Below are positions 18,241 to 28,245 of a stretch of DNA of 64,000 bases, in pieces. The position numbers and the translations under genes were made by a program. Every line of letters starts with the position of its first letter. Positions within the stretch are counted from its first letter, which is position 1. The notes under the pieces are model-generated. The model did no database searches, was not told the DNA's origin, and was given only the letters and a program-made list of their open reading frames with translations. Source of the DNA: Polluticaenibacter yanchengensis (GTDB taxonomy: Bacteria > Bacteroidota > Bacteroidia > Chitinophagales > Chitinophagaceae); assembly GCA_027854065.1 (NCBI GenBank), contig JAQGEF010000007.1, positions 124,001-188,000 of the forward strand, given 5' to 3'.

Positions 18241-19395
18241 TTACTTTTTGTATTCAATTTTATAAATATAGCCGTTCATATCATCACTCACAAAAATAGA
18301 ACCGTCGGGATTCACTTCTATATCTACCGGGCGGCCTAATACTTTTTTATCCGCAGTTAAAAAGCCCGTAGCAAAATCCTCGTATTTGGTCACTTTATTA
18401 CCATCAAGATAAGCAACTTTCACCTGGTAGCCGTAAGGATCCGTTCGGTTCCAACTGCCATGTTCCGCTATAAAAATCTGGTTTTTATAAGTGGCAGGAA
18501 ACTGTGAACCTGTGTAAAAACGCATTCCCAATGGCGCGGCGTGCGGACCAACTTTTAACGCAGGTGCAACAAACTCATCTGCCTTGTGGCCTTTACCAAA
18601 TTCAGGGTCAGGAATATCTCCCTGGTGATAAAAAGGATAACCGAAATGCATGCCCTTCTTAGGAGCATAATTCAATTCACAGAACGGTACATCGTCTCCC
18701 ATCATATCCCTGCCATTATCCGTAAACCATAATTCCTTTGTTTCCGGATGCCAGGCAAAACCCACCGTATTCCTTACACCATGTGCAAATATTTCCAGCC
18801 CGGTCCCATCAGGATTAATGCGCGTAATAGAGGCAAAAATGGAATCTTTTTCGTTACAGATATTACATGGCGCGCCTACCGGTACATAAAGTTTTCCATC
18901 AGGCCCGAAAGCAATAAACTTCCAGCCATGATGTGTTTTATCCGGGTATTTATCGTACACCACTTTATATGCCGGAGGATTGTCCAGGTGATTTTCTATA
19001 TCATCAAAACGCAGGATCCTGTTCACCTCCGCCACATACAAAGCGCCATCTTTAAAAGCCACGCCATTTGGCATATTCAGGCCGGAAGCTATGGTGTAAA
19101 CCGTATCTGCTACGCCATCTTTATTCTTATCTACTACCGCATATACCTTATCTTCATCCCTGTTACCTACATACAAAACGCCCTCTGGACTTCGGGTAAT
19201 ACTTCTGGCATTCGGCACCATCGCATATACACTTATTTTAAATCCCTCCGGCAATTTTACAAAAGATAAATCCACCGTATCATAAGGATTTTTGGGCGCA
19301 GCTGCCTTATCCGTATCATTACCTTTACCGGTGTTGTTATTGTTACAAGATACCAGTACCAGCAAAGTGGTTAATGCCATTAAAAGTTTTTTCAT
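18241..19395 (-). CDS. PQQ-type sorbosone dehydrogenase-like lipoprotein
   Basis: A 384-residue lipoprotein; the lipobox LVLVSC gives C17. The body is a beta-propeller of the glucose/sorbosone dehydrogenase family, with SPEGVLYVGNRDEDKVYAV, the FGPDGKLYVPVGAPCNIC segment, FAHGVRNTVGFAWHP, ELWFTDNGRDMMGDD and the terminal DGSIFVSDDMNGYIYKI. Such enzymes oxidise sugars or aldehydes in the periplasm with PQQ or donate electrons to cytochromes; the CxxC in APCNIC may bind a metal or redox partner. The gene follows the 681-residue protein gene by 6 bases and is probably co-transcribed with it. Confidence 0.85.
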   Translation of the reverse strand: MKKLLMALTTLLVLVSCNNNNTGKGNDTDKAAAPKNPYDTVDLSFVKLPEGFKISVYAMVPNARSITRSPEGVLYVGNRDEDKVYAVVDKNKDGVADTVYTIASGLNMPNGVAFKDGALYVAEVNRILRFDDIENHLDNPPAYKVVYDKYPDKTHHGWKFIAFGPDGKLYVPVGAPCNICNEKDSIFASITRINPDGTGLEIFAHGVRNTVGFAWHPETKELWFTDNGRDMMGDDVPFCELNYAPKKGMHFGYPFYHQGDIPDPEFGKGHKADEFVAPALKVGPHAAPLGMRFYTGSQFPATYKNQIFIAEHGSWNRTDPYGYQVKVAYLDGNKVTKYEDFATGFLTADKKVLGRPVDIEVNPDGSIFVSDDMNGYIYKIEYKK

Positions 19396-19401
19396 AGACA
19401 G

Positions 19402-21447
19402 TTATTTTTTTGTATTCGGATGATTGTTTTGCTTTGCTTCCACCTCAGGCGCCCCTTTGCTGCCAAACATTCTCAGCACGATCTCTTCACCACCTGTCAC
19501 TGCGTCCCTGAACAAAAACTTTTCGTTTTTACAAATCTCATTGCCATTAATTTCAGAGCTTACTTTCGCTTCGTATTTAATTCCTCTTTTAATAATATTC
19601 ACTCTAACGTTCAACCCGTTTGAAACCGGGCCGGATTGTAAATTCAGGTTCGCGTTTTTCAACTGTTTCACTGCATCTGCAATTACCCCGTCATTATCCC
19701 CGGTAATATTCAAATACACTTTAGGTTTTACATCAGATGTCGGCACTAAGGTGGAATATTGCTCAATCATCGAAGACATATAAAAATCAACATCATTGTC
19801 AGTCCCGTATTTACCGCTGGAAATAGCCAGTTGTTCATATAAACGGTACAGGAACAGCTTTTCTGCATTCACGTCCAGCTTAGTATTTGCCAGCAAATTA
19901 AGTGCCGCATTATGCGCTTCCCGCTTATCGCCGTCACGCCACATTAAACGGATTTTCATTAATTCAAAATAACGCCTGATTTTATCGCGCGGATCAGATT
20001 TCAAATATTCATCCATCATTTTTATAAAAAACTTCGGACTGTATTTTATCATCAATGTTCCCACTTCATCCCAGGTTACAGTACTTTCCCCACAAAACAA
20101 ATCATAATAGATCCTTGCCCTCTCAGGATTTTCAGCCAGCTGGTTAGCCACTAAAAATTCCTGTGTGTGCAATGATGCTTTTAATACCGTAACATCGTAT
20201 AAAACGGAAGGACTGTACCACCAGTTCCTGTTTAAAAACTGCACCTGTGCTACTTTACTTCTTAAATACAATAATTTTAAAATAGAGGCTGTAAACTCGT
20301 ATTGAGGCTGAGTAAGCGTTGTACCAATATGTACCTCGCTAAAGTTAGCAGCTTTATCAATAGCGTGAAAACCACTATCCAATTGCCCGTTGTAAATATA
20401 GCTTCTGCCAATGGCCAGGTTATACCAGCCAAAACCCGGAGATGATTTAGAATAGTTGATCGCTTCCCTTGCAAGGTCAATTGCATTCTTCGTCCTGTTC
20501 GCAAATACATCCAGTATCGGCAGGTAATAGTATGGTTCCATCAGGTGCTTATCCTGCCCGTATTTGTATTTATCTTCCGAATAATATTCATAGCTTTTAG
20601 CAAAAAAACCGGTCTCCAGTTTTAAGCTGCCATAGTTATTAAAGCTAATATAACCGGACCGCAGCATTTGCTTGTAGTAATATTCACTGCTATCATAGTT
20701 CTTGTTGTATGAGTGCAACAATGCCAGGTAATGGTACACCCCATTTCTGTCGATAGTCGCATGCTGCTCTCCAAACCATAAATTGTTTTGCGAAGCATTT
20801 CTTTTGATCCTGGCAAACCCTTCATAACAGGCATTAAAAGCCAGCTTTTCATTTTCCTGTACCGAATTACCTAAAAACGCATATTTGCTTTTAGTGTAAA
20901 AACGATTCCGGTGAATGATCCAGGCTTTTGTACCGGCAACATTAAAAAAGTCCCGGCGAAAATTTTTAGCAGCAACAGCATTCACGATCCACATGGCACT
21001 ATCCGCTTTATTCAGGTTCTCGTAAACCTCTCTCAAAGTAGATGCCATCATCAAATAATCGGAAAAGCGCTGGTTAAATTCATAATACACGTAAGGGTCA
21101 TCAAAAATAGACTTCAGCTTATTGCCAAAATCTTTTTCCAGCAATAAAAAGGCCTTTCGTACCAATGGTAAACACCTCGCATATCCTGCCGCATCCACGC
21201 TTCGGTCATACAGGTACATACCCTGGTACAGCCAACCTACATAATATGTACTGTCCAGGCGGATAAACTCCCGCCCTCTTGGCAACGCGTCTTTATCCGT
21301 TGGCGATACCCCGGCACGTTTAGCATCTATTTCATAGCGCTTCGCTTCTTTTTGAGCTTGTACTTCGCCCGCAAACAATACAAAAAGTAGTGCTAAGAAA
21401 GCCAGTTTGCTAAACAGATTTACAATATGTTTTACTAATAGATTCAT
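19402..21447 (-). CDS. Large secreted protein with helical repeats, unknown function
   Basis: A 681-residue protein with a signal peptide (LFVLFAGEVQAQ). The middle (about 90-560) is helix-rich with TPR-like alternation, e.g. DSSEYYYKQMLRSGYISF, YNLAIGRSYIYNGQLDSGFH and KREAHNAALNLLANTK. The last 120 residues (VYLNITGDNDGVIADAV and onward) look like a separate beta-rich domain. No family was recognised. It begins downstream of the MoxR-TgpA-DUF58 genes after a repeat-filled gap, and is coupled to the sorbosone-dehydrogenase-like gene. The protein is probably periplasmic. Confidence 0.65.
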   Translation of the reverse strand: MNLLVKHIVNLFSKLAFLALLFVLFAGEVQAQKEAKRYEIDAKRAGVSPTDKDALPRGREFIRLDSTYYVGWLYQGMYLYDRSVDAAGYARCLPLVRKAFLLLEKDFGNKLKSIFDDPYVYYEFNQRFSDYLMMASTLREVYENLNKADSAMWIVNAVAAKNFRRDFFNVAGTKAWIIHRNRFYTKSKYAFLGNSVQENEKLAFNACYEGFARIKRNASQNNLWFGEQHATIDRNGVYHYLALLHSYNKNYDSSEYYYKQMLRSGYISFNNYGSLKLETGFFAKSYEYYSEDKYKYGQDKHLMEPYYYLPILDVFANRTKNAIDLAREAINYSKSSPGFGWYNLAIGRSYIYNGQLDSGFHAIDKAANFSEVHIGTTLTQPQYEFTASILKLLYLRSKVAQVQFLNRNWWYSPSVLYDVTVLKASLHTQEFLVANQLAENPERARIYYDLFCGESTVTWDEVGTLMIKYSPKFFIKMMDEYLKSDPRDKIRRYFELMKIRLMWRDGDKREAHNAALNLLANTKLDVNAEKLFLYRLYEQLAISSGKYGTDNDVDFYMSSMIEQYSTLVPTSDVKPKVYLNITGDNDGVIADAVKQLKNANLNLQSGPVSNGLNVRVNIIKRGIKYEAKVSSEINGNEICKNEKFLFRDAVTGGEEIVLRMFGSKGAPEVEAKQNNHPNTKK

Positions 21448-21490
21448 TCTTTTTCTTCAGATAACTTCAGAATTATTTTATTTTATATAA

Positions 21491-21666
21491 TGGGGTGGCC
21501 CTTTGCGCTTTTGCAAGACTAGGAATACTCATTATAATTACGTTGCTTCATCCCGGCAAAGGGCCGGGCTTTTGGCAGTACTCCACGGCGGCAATACTTA
21601 CTTCCCAGCTTCGCAAAAGCCTGCAGCAGGTGCCGCCTGCGGGGTACTGCTGCCAATCCCTCACCC
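21491..21666. repeat. Interspersed repeat, family A/B, copy B1
   Basis: A 176-bp element matching 35765-35946 over its length. The left part pairs GGCCCTTTGC with GGCAAAGGGCC (about 21496 and 21554). The right part has GGCAGTACTCC...GGGGTACTGCTGCC and a nested GGCGGCAAT / GTGCCGCC hairpin. It ends TGCCAATCCCTCACCC. It lies between the helical-repeat gene start (21447) and the MoxR stop (21971). Confidence 0.8.
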
Positions 21667-21970
21667 GCTTCGCAAGTGTTAGTAGCATTAATAATTGTCT
21701 ATGTTTTCAAAAACTAAGCATACCAAATATTCGCTCCCTTAAGGATCACATTTATTACACACTTTTTTTCTACTATAAACATTAGATACCTTTGGTATCT
21801 ACAGAGCCGTATCATTCTTCTGAGTAGTTATTAAACGCTATTGATTGTTAAATGACAAAACTCAAATTAAAAGCATCATTACTTCACTCAAACATCTTAT
21901 CACGTTTGCTCCAGTCCCCTCTCTGCAGAGGTTGGGAGGGCGGCTCTCATTATTGTGAACTTATTACATT
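21667..21970. other. Gap without a supported gene
   Basis: About 300 bases between repeat B1 and the MoxR stop. Contains a G/C-rich patch at 21911-21945 (CCAGTCCCCTCTCTGCAGAG, which has a CTCTGCAGAG palindrome) in otherwise AT-rich DNA. This patch may be another decayed intergenic repeat. No gene or promoter is supported. Confidence 0.4.
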
Positions 21971-22954
21971 TTACTTCGCCAAATTTAACCGGCTCAACCT
22001 GTCCAGTTCAACCTTTAAAACCGCATCCAGTACCCTGCTCTTTGCTTCTTTGTTTTTGTATATCAAACGATGGTCCAATACCGGTTTAATGAGCAATGCA
22101 ATATCGTCCTCTATTACATAATCCCTGCCATTGATAAGTGCGAATGCTTTCAGGCATTTTAAGAAAGTAATACCACTCCTGGTTGATGCGCCCAAAACAA
22201 TCTCTGCATGCTGACGTGTTTGAGCAACAATATTTCTCACTGCTTTTACCAGCTCTTCATGGATCAATATTTTTTCCGATTCCGCCTGTAAGAACTTTAC
22301 ATCTTCAATATTCAGTACCGTTTGTATCTGTTCCAGGTTCCGGGATATACCAAGGTAGTTATTATAGATCTCCAATTCAGTATCTTCATCCACATAACCA
22401 AAAATAATTTTAATAAAAAAACGGTCCAGTTGTGCGGCCGGTAACGGATAAGTCCCTTCCATCTCTACCGGGTTCTGTGTGGCAATAGTAAAGAAAACAT
22501 CTTCCAGTTTATAGGTAACATCACCGGATGTAATCTGGTGTTCCGCCATACACTCCAATAAAGCACTCTGTACTTTTGGGGAAGCACGGTTGATCTCATC
22601 TGCCAATAACACATTGCAAAACAACGGTCCCTTTTTAAAGATAAATTCCTTTTTGTCTTCGTCGTAAATATGTGCGCCTAGCAGATCCATCGGCAACAGG
22701 TCTGGTGTAAATTGGACCCGTTTAAATACTGAAGTATCCCGTGCATTCTTACCACCAATACTTTGTGCCAGCGTTTTGGCCATTACTGTTTTACCTGTTC
22801 CAGGGTTATCTTCCAGCAAAATATGCCCTTTAGCCAGCAACGCTGTTAAAATGTATTTTATCTGGTTGTCCTTACCTCTGATTACCTGTTGAATATTTTG
22901 CTGAAGCACCTGCAACTGGTGATAGCTTTGCTCCATATTGATTGCGTTGTCCAT
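21971..22954 (-). CDS. MoxR family AAA+ ATPase
   Basis: A 327-residue AAA+ chaperone-like ATPase of the MoxR group. Walker A is PGTGKT (51-56), Walker B and the following helix are LLADEINRASPKVQSALLE, and MAEHQIT and TQNPVEMEGTYPLPAAQLDRF are family signatures; the C-terminal lid contains STRSGITFLKCLKAFA. MoxR proteins act with von Willebrand or DUF58 proteins in maturation of envelope or metal-containing complexes. It is the third gene of a DUF58-TgpA-MoxR set, 9 bases after the TgpA-like gene. Confidence 0.95.
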   Translation of the reverse strand: MDNAINMEQSYHQLQVLQQNIQQVIRGKDNQIKYILTALLAKGHILLEDNPGTGKTVMAKTLAQSIGGKNARDTSVFKRVQFTPDLLPMDLLGAHIYDEDKKEFIFKKGPLFCNVLLADEINRASPKVQSALLECMAEHQITSGDVTYKLEDVFFTIATQNPVEMEGTYPLPAAQLDRFFIKIIFGYVDEDTELEIYNNYLGISRNLEQIQTVLNIEDVKFLQAESEKILIHEELVKAVRNIVAQTRQHAEIVLGASTRSGITFLKCLKAFALINGRDYVIEDDIALLIKPVLDHRLIYKNKEAKSRVLDAVLKVELDRLSRLNLAK

Positions 22955-22963
22955 ATATCTGAA

Positions 22964-25705
22964 TTATTTTAATCTAGGTTTTGTATAGAATCCAATTAAA
23001 CGGTAAATATTCATCCAACTAACGAAACGTTTCTTCGTTGGAATACCTGCTTTTATTTTATCTTTTACTTCAGGATAAACAGCTTCTATTTGCTTTTCAT
23101 CCCAATTGTTTAATGGCTGCTCACTGTATTTTGATTTTAAGAAGGTATTTAAAAACAAAGCGTAATTTGTGCCAAACTGTTTATCTACTTTTTGCTGTGC
23201 AAACTGTAAAGCTGTTGTGTTGGCTCTATGATACCCCATCTGGTTCAGGTAATAATTAATAGCAATATACCGGTTAAATGCCAGTTCTTTCCATTTTCCC
23301 TGTGCGGCTAATTGCTTGCTGGTCGCTTTATAATGATAGTAGGCAAAAATGAGTCTTGGCAGGAACAAAAGGAATAGCAATGCTGCCAGTAACAGCCCGG
23401 TTACAGTCCAGAATACATTTGTCCAGTTGGTCGGTTTCGTTTTGCCAACAGGCTCTTTTTTGTCTTTTGTCAGCGAATCTTTCGGCATTACTTTTAGTTC
23501 ATCAATTGGTGCCGGAGATGGAAATTTCTTCAATATTGATTTTCCAGAATCAGTAGGGTTCGCCACAATGTTTTTAAATACCTCTGAATAAGAAACGGCC
23601 ACCACTTCATCATTTGGTTTTAACAGGTGGAGCGGAATATTTCCCGTATCACTATATACCCTGGCAATAGAAATATCCATGGTCATCATTTCAGGAGAAG
23701 ATAACTTATACCGCTTATCCCAGTACAAAAACTCCTTCACGCTCATCGTCACCTGCTTTTTGAGGGTATCAATATCAATGGTTTTACCGTTGGCTACCAG
23801 ATAAGCTTTTTGTGAAGTCAATGGCGGCGTCTGGTCAGGTTGTGGCGCATCCTGCTGGTCCTGGCTAGGAACGGTGGTATCAAAATCCAGCCAGCCATAG
23901 CCAGGAAAATACACCTGTACCCATGCGTGTGCCTGGTCTTCATAAAACCAATACCAGCCTGGATTTTTATTGCTTCTGTCAACTGTTAGAAAACCTGTAG
24001 CAATGCGCGACGGAATACCTAATGAGCGTAATAAAAATAAAGTAGCACCGGCATAGTAAGCACAATAGCCTTTTTTATTTTCGAACAGGAAGAAGGTTAA
24101 TTTATTCGCACTTGGTATACCCGGCACACCGGGATTATCTGAATATTTAAACGTTGGTAAATTATCTTCATCCTTTGCCAGGAAATAATCTTTTATGGCA
24201 ATGGTCTTATCTACCACTGTCCTGGCATCGGCTTTTTGCACGATTTGTTTTGCAAGGTTTGAGATACTGTCATACTCAGCACCGGCCGGCATAAATGTAT
24301 AGTAATCTAAAAAGTCTTTGGGAACATCATTATACAGGTCCGCTGTGCGTAATATTTCAAAACGCTGCTTCTGGAAATTTTGTAAGAACGGGTCATCAGT
24401 GGCGTTATACACAAAGTAAGCGCTGTTCAGGTCGCTTACCAGCATTTTAGTTCTGTAAGCCGATTTGTAGAAATCTTTATTCTCCTCCGGTACCGAAATA
24501 GGTTGCAGAAAGAAAGACGTAGATGGTGCTACATAATCGCTAACCGATAAGTTATGATTGTAAATTTCTGCAGAAACTATTTTCCGGTTTTTAGTACTCA
24601 TGCCATTTACAAGTACTGTACTATCCTGCTTGGTAAAAAACAAAGGTACTTTAGCCACATCGGGGCTAAACAAATCGTTATAGGGCCTTAATGAATCTAC
24701 TTCAAATGTTTGGGTTGCCGTATCGAATTTGCTGTAATAATCATAAACAAAGTACAGCGGATTGGGCGTTTTGCCATCCTGGAAAAAGTTATCCAGTTTG
24801 GCGACAAATAATACAGAATCTTTATTCGCCTTGTTATTGGAACCAGAAAGTCCCATGTTATTTTTTAAGCCGGTGCCACCGTTCCTGTTTTCTGTCATGG
24901 TGCTATTATTCCCTTCACCTTCTTTTGGATTAGCGCCTGCGCCCCATTCTCTTTCTATCACATCGAAATCGGTTCTGAAAATAGCCAGCAAGGCCAGCAA
25001 CAACATAAAAATGACCAATGCGAAACCACCCATCCTTTTCACCATGTTTAAGGCGAAAGCGGATTCATGGTCGCTCATATTCCTGATGAGCTCACTGGTA
25101 TAAATAATGTAGAAAGCATACACCAGGATGGGTGCAAACATCAGCACGATGTCATCAGATGTTCCGGTACTTATGGCCCCGACTACTATTATCATTACCG
25201 CCAATAAAGCAATGCTCCAGAATATACTGAAAAACCTGGTACGGGATAATCCATATCCTGCAAACCAGCCTAAAACAAATAATACGGAGAAGTTCTGATA
25301 TTTGACCGCCCATTTAAAGCCGTCGAACTCTCCGCTAAACAAATTGGTACTAAACTCATAACCGATATATGCCAGTATTATAATGGCGGCTGCCGTGGTT
25401 ATAAAACGGAAACGCCTTGCATAAATAAAGAATGCACCATATAGTCCTGCTGCAAAAGCAATACTTTGTTTCAGCCAGTTATTTTGTAAAAATTCAAAAT
25501 ATTCATTGGCAGTAAATAAAACATAAGCCGCCAGTATAATGGTAGGAATACCTAATAGAATGTACTGAGCCAGTTCTTTCTTCCAGGTATGTACACGCAC
25601 ACTTAAACCCCATCCTTTAAACGGGGCCAATAATTCTTTTCTGGTATGTACAGGTGTTCCCTTTTGTTTGTTTCTCATGAATCTTTTTTGTTCCCTGAAG
25701 TTCAA
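22964..25705 (-). CDS. TgpA-like membrane transglutaminase
   Basis: A 913-residue protein: several N-terminal helices (about 45-230), a long extracytoplasmic part, a transglutaminase-like domain, then a C-terminal helix (about 775-800) and cytoplasmic tail. The catalytic triad is C548 (KGYCAYYAGA), H593 (QAHAWVQVYF) and D609 (LDFDTT). The layout matches DUF3488/TgpA proteins, which are often encoded with MoxR and DUF58. Likely acts on cell-envelope protein or peptide; activity in relatives is poorly defined. The gap before it holds repeat C4. Confidence 0.85.
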   Translation of the reverse strand: MNFREQKRFMRNKQKGTPVHTRKELLAPFKGWGLSVRVHTWKKELAQYILLGIPTIILAAYVLFTANEYFEFLQNNWLKQSIAFAAGLYGAFFIYARRFRFITTAAAIIILAYIGYEFSTNLFSGEFDGFKWAVKYQNFSVLFVLGWFAGYGLSRTRFFSIFWSIALLAVMIIVVGAISTGTSDDIVLMFAPILVYAFYIIYTSELIRNMSDHESAFALNMVKRMGGFALVIFMLLLALLAIFRTDFDVIEREWGAGANPKEGEGNNSTMTENRNGGTGLKNNMGLSGSNNKANKDSVLFVAKLDNFFQDGKTPNPLYFVYDYYSKFDTATQTFEVDSLRPYNDLFSPDVAKVPLFFTKQDSTVLVNGMSTKNRKIVSAEIYNHNLSVSDYVAPSTSFFLQPISVPEENKDFYKSAYRTKMLVSDLNSAYFVYNATDDPFLQNFQKQRFEILRTADLYNDVPKDFLDYYTFMPAGAEYDSISNLAKQIVQKADARTVVDKTIAIKDYFLAKDEDNLPTFKYSDNPGVPGIPSANKLTFFLFENKKGYCAYYAGATLFLLRSLGIPSRIATGFLTVDRSNKNPGWYWFYEDQAHAWVQVYFPGYGWLDFDTTVPSQDQQDAPQPDQTPPLTSQKAYLVANGKTIDIDTLKKQVTMSVKEFLYWDKRYKLSSPEMMTMDISIARVYSDTGNIPLHLLKPNDEVVAVSYSEVFKNIVANPTDSGKSILKKFPSPAPIDELKVMPKDSLTKDKKEPVGKTKPTNWTNVFWTVTGLLLAALLFLLFLPRLIFAYYHYKATSKQLAAQGKWKELAFNRYIAINYYLNQMGYHRANTTALQFAQQKVDKQFGTNYALFLNTFLKSKYSEQPLNNWDEKQIEAVYPEVKDKIKAGIPTKKRFVSWMNIYRLIGFYTKPRLK

Positions 25706-25748
25706 TTTCTTTGCAGCTGTTCATTTTAATACGCTGCTGCCTGTTAAA

Positions 25749-25820
25749 TAGCAGCACTAAAGATGAACGGAGCGTCGCAACAATGTTTAATAGAAATCCT
25801 AACGATGATTCAATAAAAAA
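25749..25820. repeat. Interspersed repeat, family C, copy C4 (diverged)
   Basis: Retains AGCACTAAAGATG at the left, then CGCAACAATGTTTAATAG, and the GATTCAATAAAAAA end, but the GTGAGTGACA core has drifted. It fills most of the DUF58-TgpA intergenic gap and ends at the DUF58 stop. Confidence 0.65.
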
Positions 25821-27188
25821 TTAAATCACAATGACTTTATCGGCCATTTTTTTGCAAAGGGTTTCTAACTGGTTTTCGTTTTGTTTTATCCTGCTTCTTT
25901 TTGTACTAAAGCGCCATTGAATGGTATGTAGCTTATCCTTATCTTTCTCTTCCTGTAAAAACAACCAGGTGATCCAGTTGGTCATCCATCCACGCCGCAT
26001 ACCATTTGTTAATTTTGCAAGTACCACTGTAATATTTCCATTGGCAGATAAAATATTTTCAACCTCGTTAATATCGGATAAAGACGAGATACAAAGTATG
26101 GACAATTTTTGCTGATTGATTAAATGGCTCAACGGTGTATTGGTTTGCCAGTTGCTCACTGCAATATTATATTCCGTTTTTGCCATTGCGTCTGTCAGCA
26201 GTTCATTACTCACAGGTTGGTCCATTATCAGGTGCAACTGTGGCTGCTGCGTATAAATGGTTTTAAACACACTCCATAACACATTTTTATAATAGTTAAG
26301 ACCGCGTGTTTGCATTACGGTCAGGCCGTCTACTCCAACACTATCGTAAAAACTGACATACATGTATATTTCCGCCGCTATGGGATCGAATATCTCCGGT
26401 GTACGCACTACCAGTTCTTTGTTCTTGGCATATATTTTCCATACGATCCGACGTACATCATCGTTAGATTCAAATTTCTTATAGTTCAGGTACTCCCCTT
26501 CTACCCTTCGCAACTCTTCAATGCGTACATTGTCTTCATTGGTATATTTCGGGTTCGGCGGTGTGGCCAGCGTATTTAAATCGTGAGGTTTCGTATAAAA
26601 ACTCTGGTTGATCTTCTCTGTAACGCTCAGGGAGAAAAACTGGAAAAAATCTTCAAAATATACCGTCATCTTATAAACCTGGTATTCCTTTATAGAAGGT
26701 AGCGGCCAGTTGTACCACCCTGATTTATTCCAGCTAAACAGTTTACTTTGCTTATCCTTCACTATGGAAAACTTGTCTGATAACTGCGCATCGTCATAAT
26801 AAAACCTGAAACGTAAAAAGCCGAAAACCGGTTGCAATATTGGCGATAATTTAAAATTTATTTTCTGAAGCTGCTGCTTTTTATTCTGCACATGCTGGTT
26901 ACTTAGTGCTACCTTAACTTTGCCCCGTTTTTTGGCTATTAAAAACAGTACATAAGGCACCAGTACCGATACTAAACTTAATACCAGTATCGTTAAAATA
27001 AAAGCCGTTGTTACTTTTACCAGCAATTTTACAACCTGTGTGTACAGGGAAACTTCATGAAAAACGGTTTGCTTTAGCAACCATTGATGCCCTAACCATA
27101 AGCACACTGCAAAAAATAACAGGTACACTGTTGCAGGCAGGTGAAACGCCAGTTGTGATATTTTAAACCTTATGCTTTTTAACGACAT
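25821..27188 (-). CDS. DUF58 domain protein
   Basis: A 455-residue protein with two N-terminal membrane segments (about 12-35 and 55-85) and a cytoplasmic DUF58 domain. The motif NYKKFESNDDVRRIVWKIYA with KNKELVVRTPEI is the usual DUF58 signature (D-x-x-R-x-I-x-W-x-x-x-A). The following VWA-like stretch is less conserved. It heads the DUF58-TgpA-MoxR genes. A role in envelope assembly or stress is inferred from known association of these three families. Confidence 0.85.
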   Translation of the reverse strand: MSLKSIRFKISQLAFHLPATVYLLFFAVCLWLGHQWLLKQTVFHEVSLYTQVVKLLVKVTTAFILTILVLSLVSVLVPYVLFLIAKKRGKVKVALSNQHVQNKKQQLQKINFKLSPILQPVFGFLRFRFYYDDAQLSDKFSIVKDKQSKLFSWNKSGWYNWPLPSIKEYQVYKMTVYFEDFFQFFSLSVTEKINQSFYTKPHDLNTLATPPNPKYTNEDNVRIEELRRVEGEYLNYKKFESNDDVRRIVWKIYAKNKELVVRTPEIFDPIAAEIYMYVSFYDSVGVDGLTVMQTRGLNYYKNVLWSVFKTIYTQQPQLHLIMDQPVSNELLTDAMAKTEYNIAVSNWQTNTPLSHLINQQKLSILCISSLSDINEVENILSANGNITVVLAKLTNGMRRGWMTNWITWLFLQEEKDKDKLHTIQWRFSTKRSRIKQNENQLETLCKKMADKVIVI

Positions 27189-27265
27189 TTATAATCAAAA
27201 AAATTAAAGCATGAAGATAAGCAATGTAATCAATAGCAAGTTGTAAAGGCTTTGTAAAAATTATT

Positions 27266-27412
27266 GGGGGCTATGAGCTTTGATCCATAACCTGCCTGTT
27301 GTTCCGGCTGCTTTGGGGTCCGCTACGCTCCGTGCTGGTCTCGACAAAATTGTTACAGTCTCCTCAGTGTCGCACCGGCTCGAAAACTCGCCGCCCACGC
27401 ATCCGGCAGCCC
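27266..27412. repeat. Interspersed repeat, family E, copy E4 (reverse orientation)
   Basis: Starts GGGGGCTATGAGCTTTGATC and ends CGCATCCGGCAGCCC, the reverse complement of the ends at 29102 and 38769. It also has TTCCGGCT and ACCGGCTCG inside. It lies in the divergent gap between DUF58 and the acidic-tail protein gene. The rest of the 27189-27537 gap holds only the promoter below. Confidence 0.7.
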
Positions 27413-27513
27413 ATTTGGCCGTGGAATGCCTATTAAACGATCATTATAAGTGTATAACCACATAAATTATCCAGTAAACCTTTTTAAAATAAATTATTAA
27501 AGCCTTCCAGGCA

Positions 27514-27521
27514 TAAATTTG
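27514..27521 (+). promoter_or_regulatory. Putative -7 promoter box
   Basis: TAAATTTG fits TAnnTTTG, 16 bases before the ATG at 27538. No clear -33 box. Confidence 0.5.
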
Positions 27522-27537
27522 CTGCTAAATCAGTTAC

Positions 27538-28239
27538 ATGAAGAAGAAACAAAATAACGGACAGCAACATCAAAGCCCGGAAAGTTATATAAAAGCAAGG
27601 GCCAGGAAACTTCCCTTGGGAACCAGCTATATCAGTTCAGACTGGAAAGAGTCCGGACTGGCTAATATATTGATCACAAGAAAGCATGTAAATGGCAATG
27701 TTACTGTTGGCGCTTATTTAGTTGATCTGTATTGCCTGGGTGTAAAACAATGTTATTATTTTTTCAATCTCTCCCCTCATCAATTTGATGATATCCTTAC
27801 TGAAGGTGATGTAGCAATTGACTACAATACGGTACACAACATTCTTTATGGCGCTGTTGAATATGCTGAAGAATTAGGGTTTAAGCCTGCAAAAGACTGG
27901 AGTATTGCAGAATTTATACTTGAACCGGATGATGACAATGTACCATTGGTTGACATTGAGTTTGGCAGGGACGGGAAGCCGTTTTTTGTACCCGGACCTG
28001 GTGACCAGCAATATAAAATAATGGACATACTTAATACATTGGTTAAAAATGTAGGTATCGGTAACTTTTATTTTGACGATTCGTTTATTAATGATGCAAA
28101 CGATGACGATTTTGAAGATGATGAAGAAATAGATGAATTGGATTATGAACATCTTTTTGAAGATGAAAAATCTGAGAATATAGATATTGAAGACTACATA
28201 GATTTTGAAGAAGAAAAAGATGAAGACAAAAAGGACTAA
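27538..28239 (+). CDS. Conserved-type protein with acidic tail, unknown function
   Basis: A 233-residue soluble protein. The first 175 residues look globular and well conserved in style (SPESYIKARARKLPLGTSYI, VNGNVTVGAYLVDLYCLGVK); similar proteins are, from memory, common in Bacteroidota but without a name. Residues about 178-233 are almost only D, E, I and K. Such tails often interact with basic partners. It is flanked by a -7 box and a hairpin terminator, so is probably monocistronic. Confidence 0.75.
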   Translation: MKKKQNNGQQHQSPESYIKARARKLPLGTSYISSDWKESGLANILITRKHVNGNVTVGAYLVDLYCLGVKQCYYFFNLSPHQFDDILTEGDVAIDYNTVHNILYGAVEYAEELGFKPAKDWSIAEFILEPDDDNVPLVDIEFGRDGKPFFVPGPGDQQYKIMDILNTLVKNVGIGNFYFDDSFINDANDDDFEDDEEIDELDYEHLFEDEKSENIDIEDYIDFEEEKDEDKKD

Positions 28240-28245
28240 TATTAT

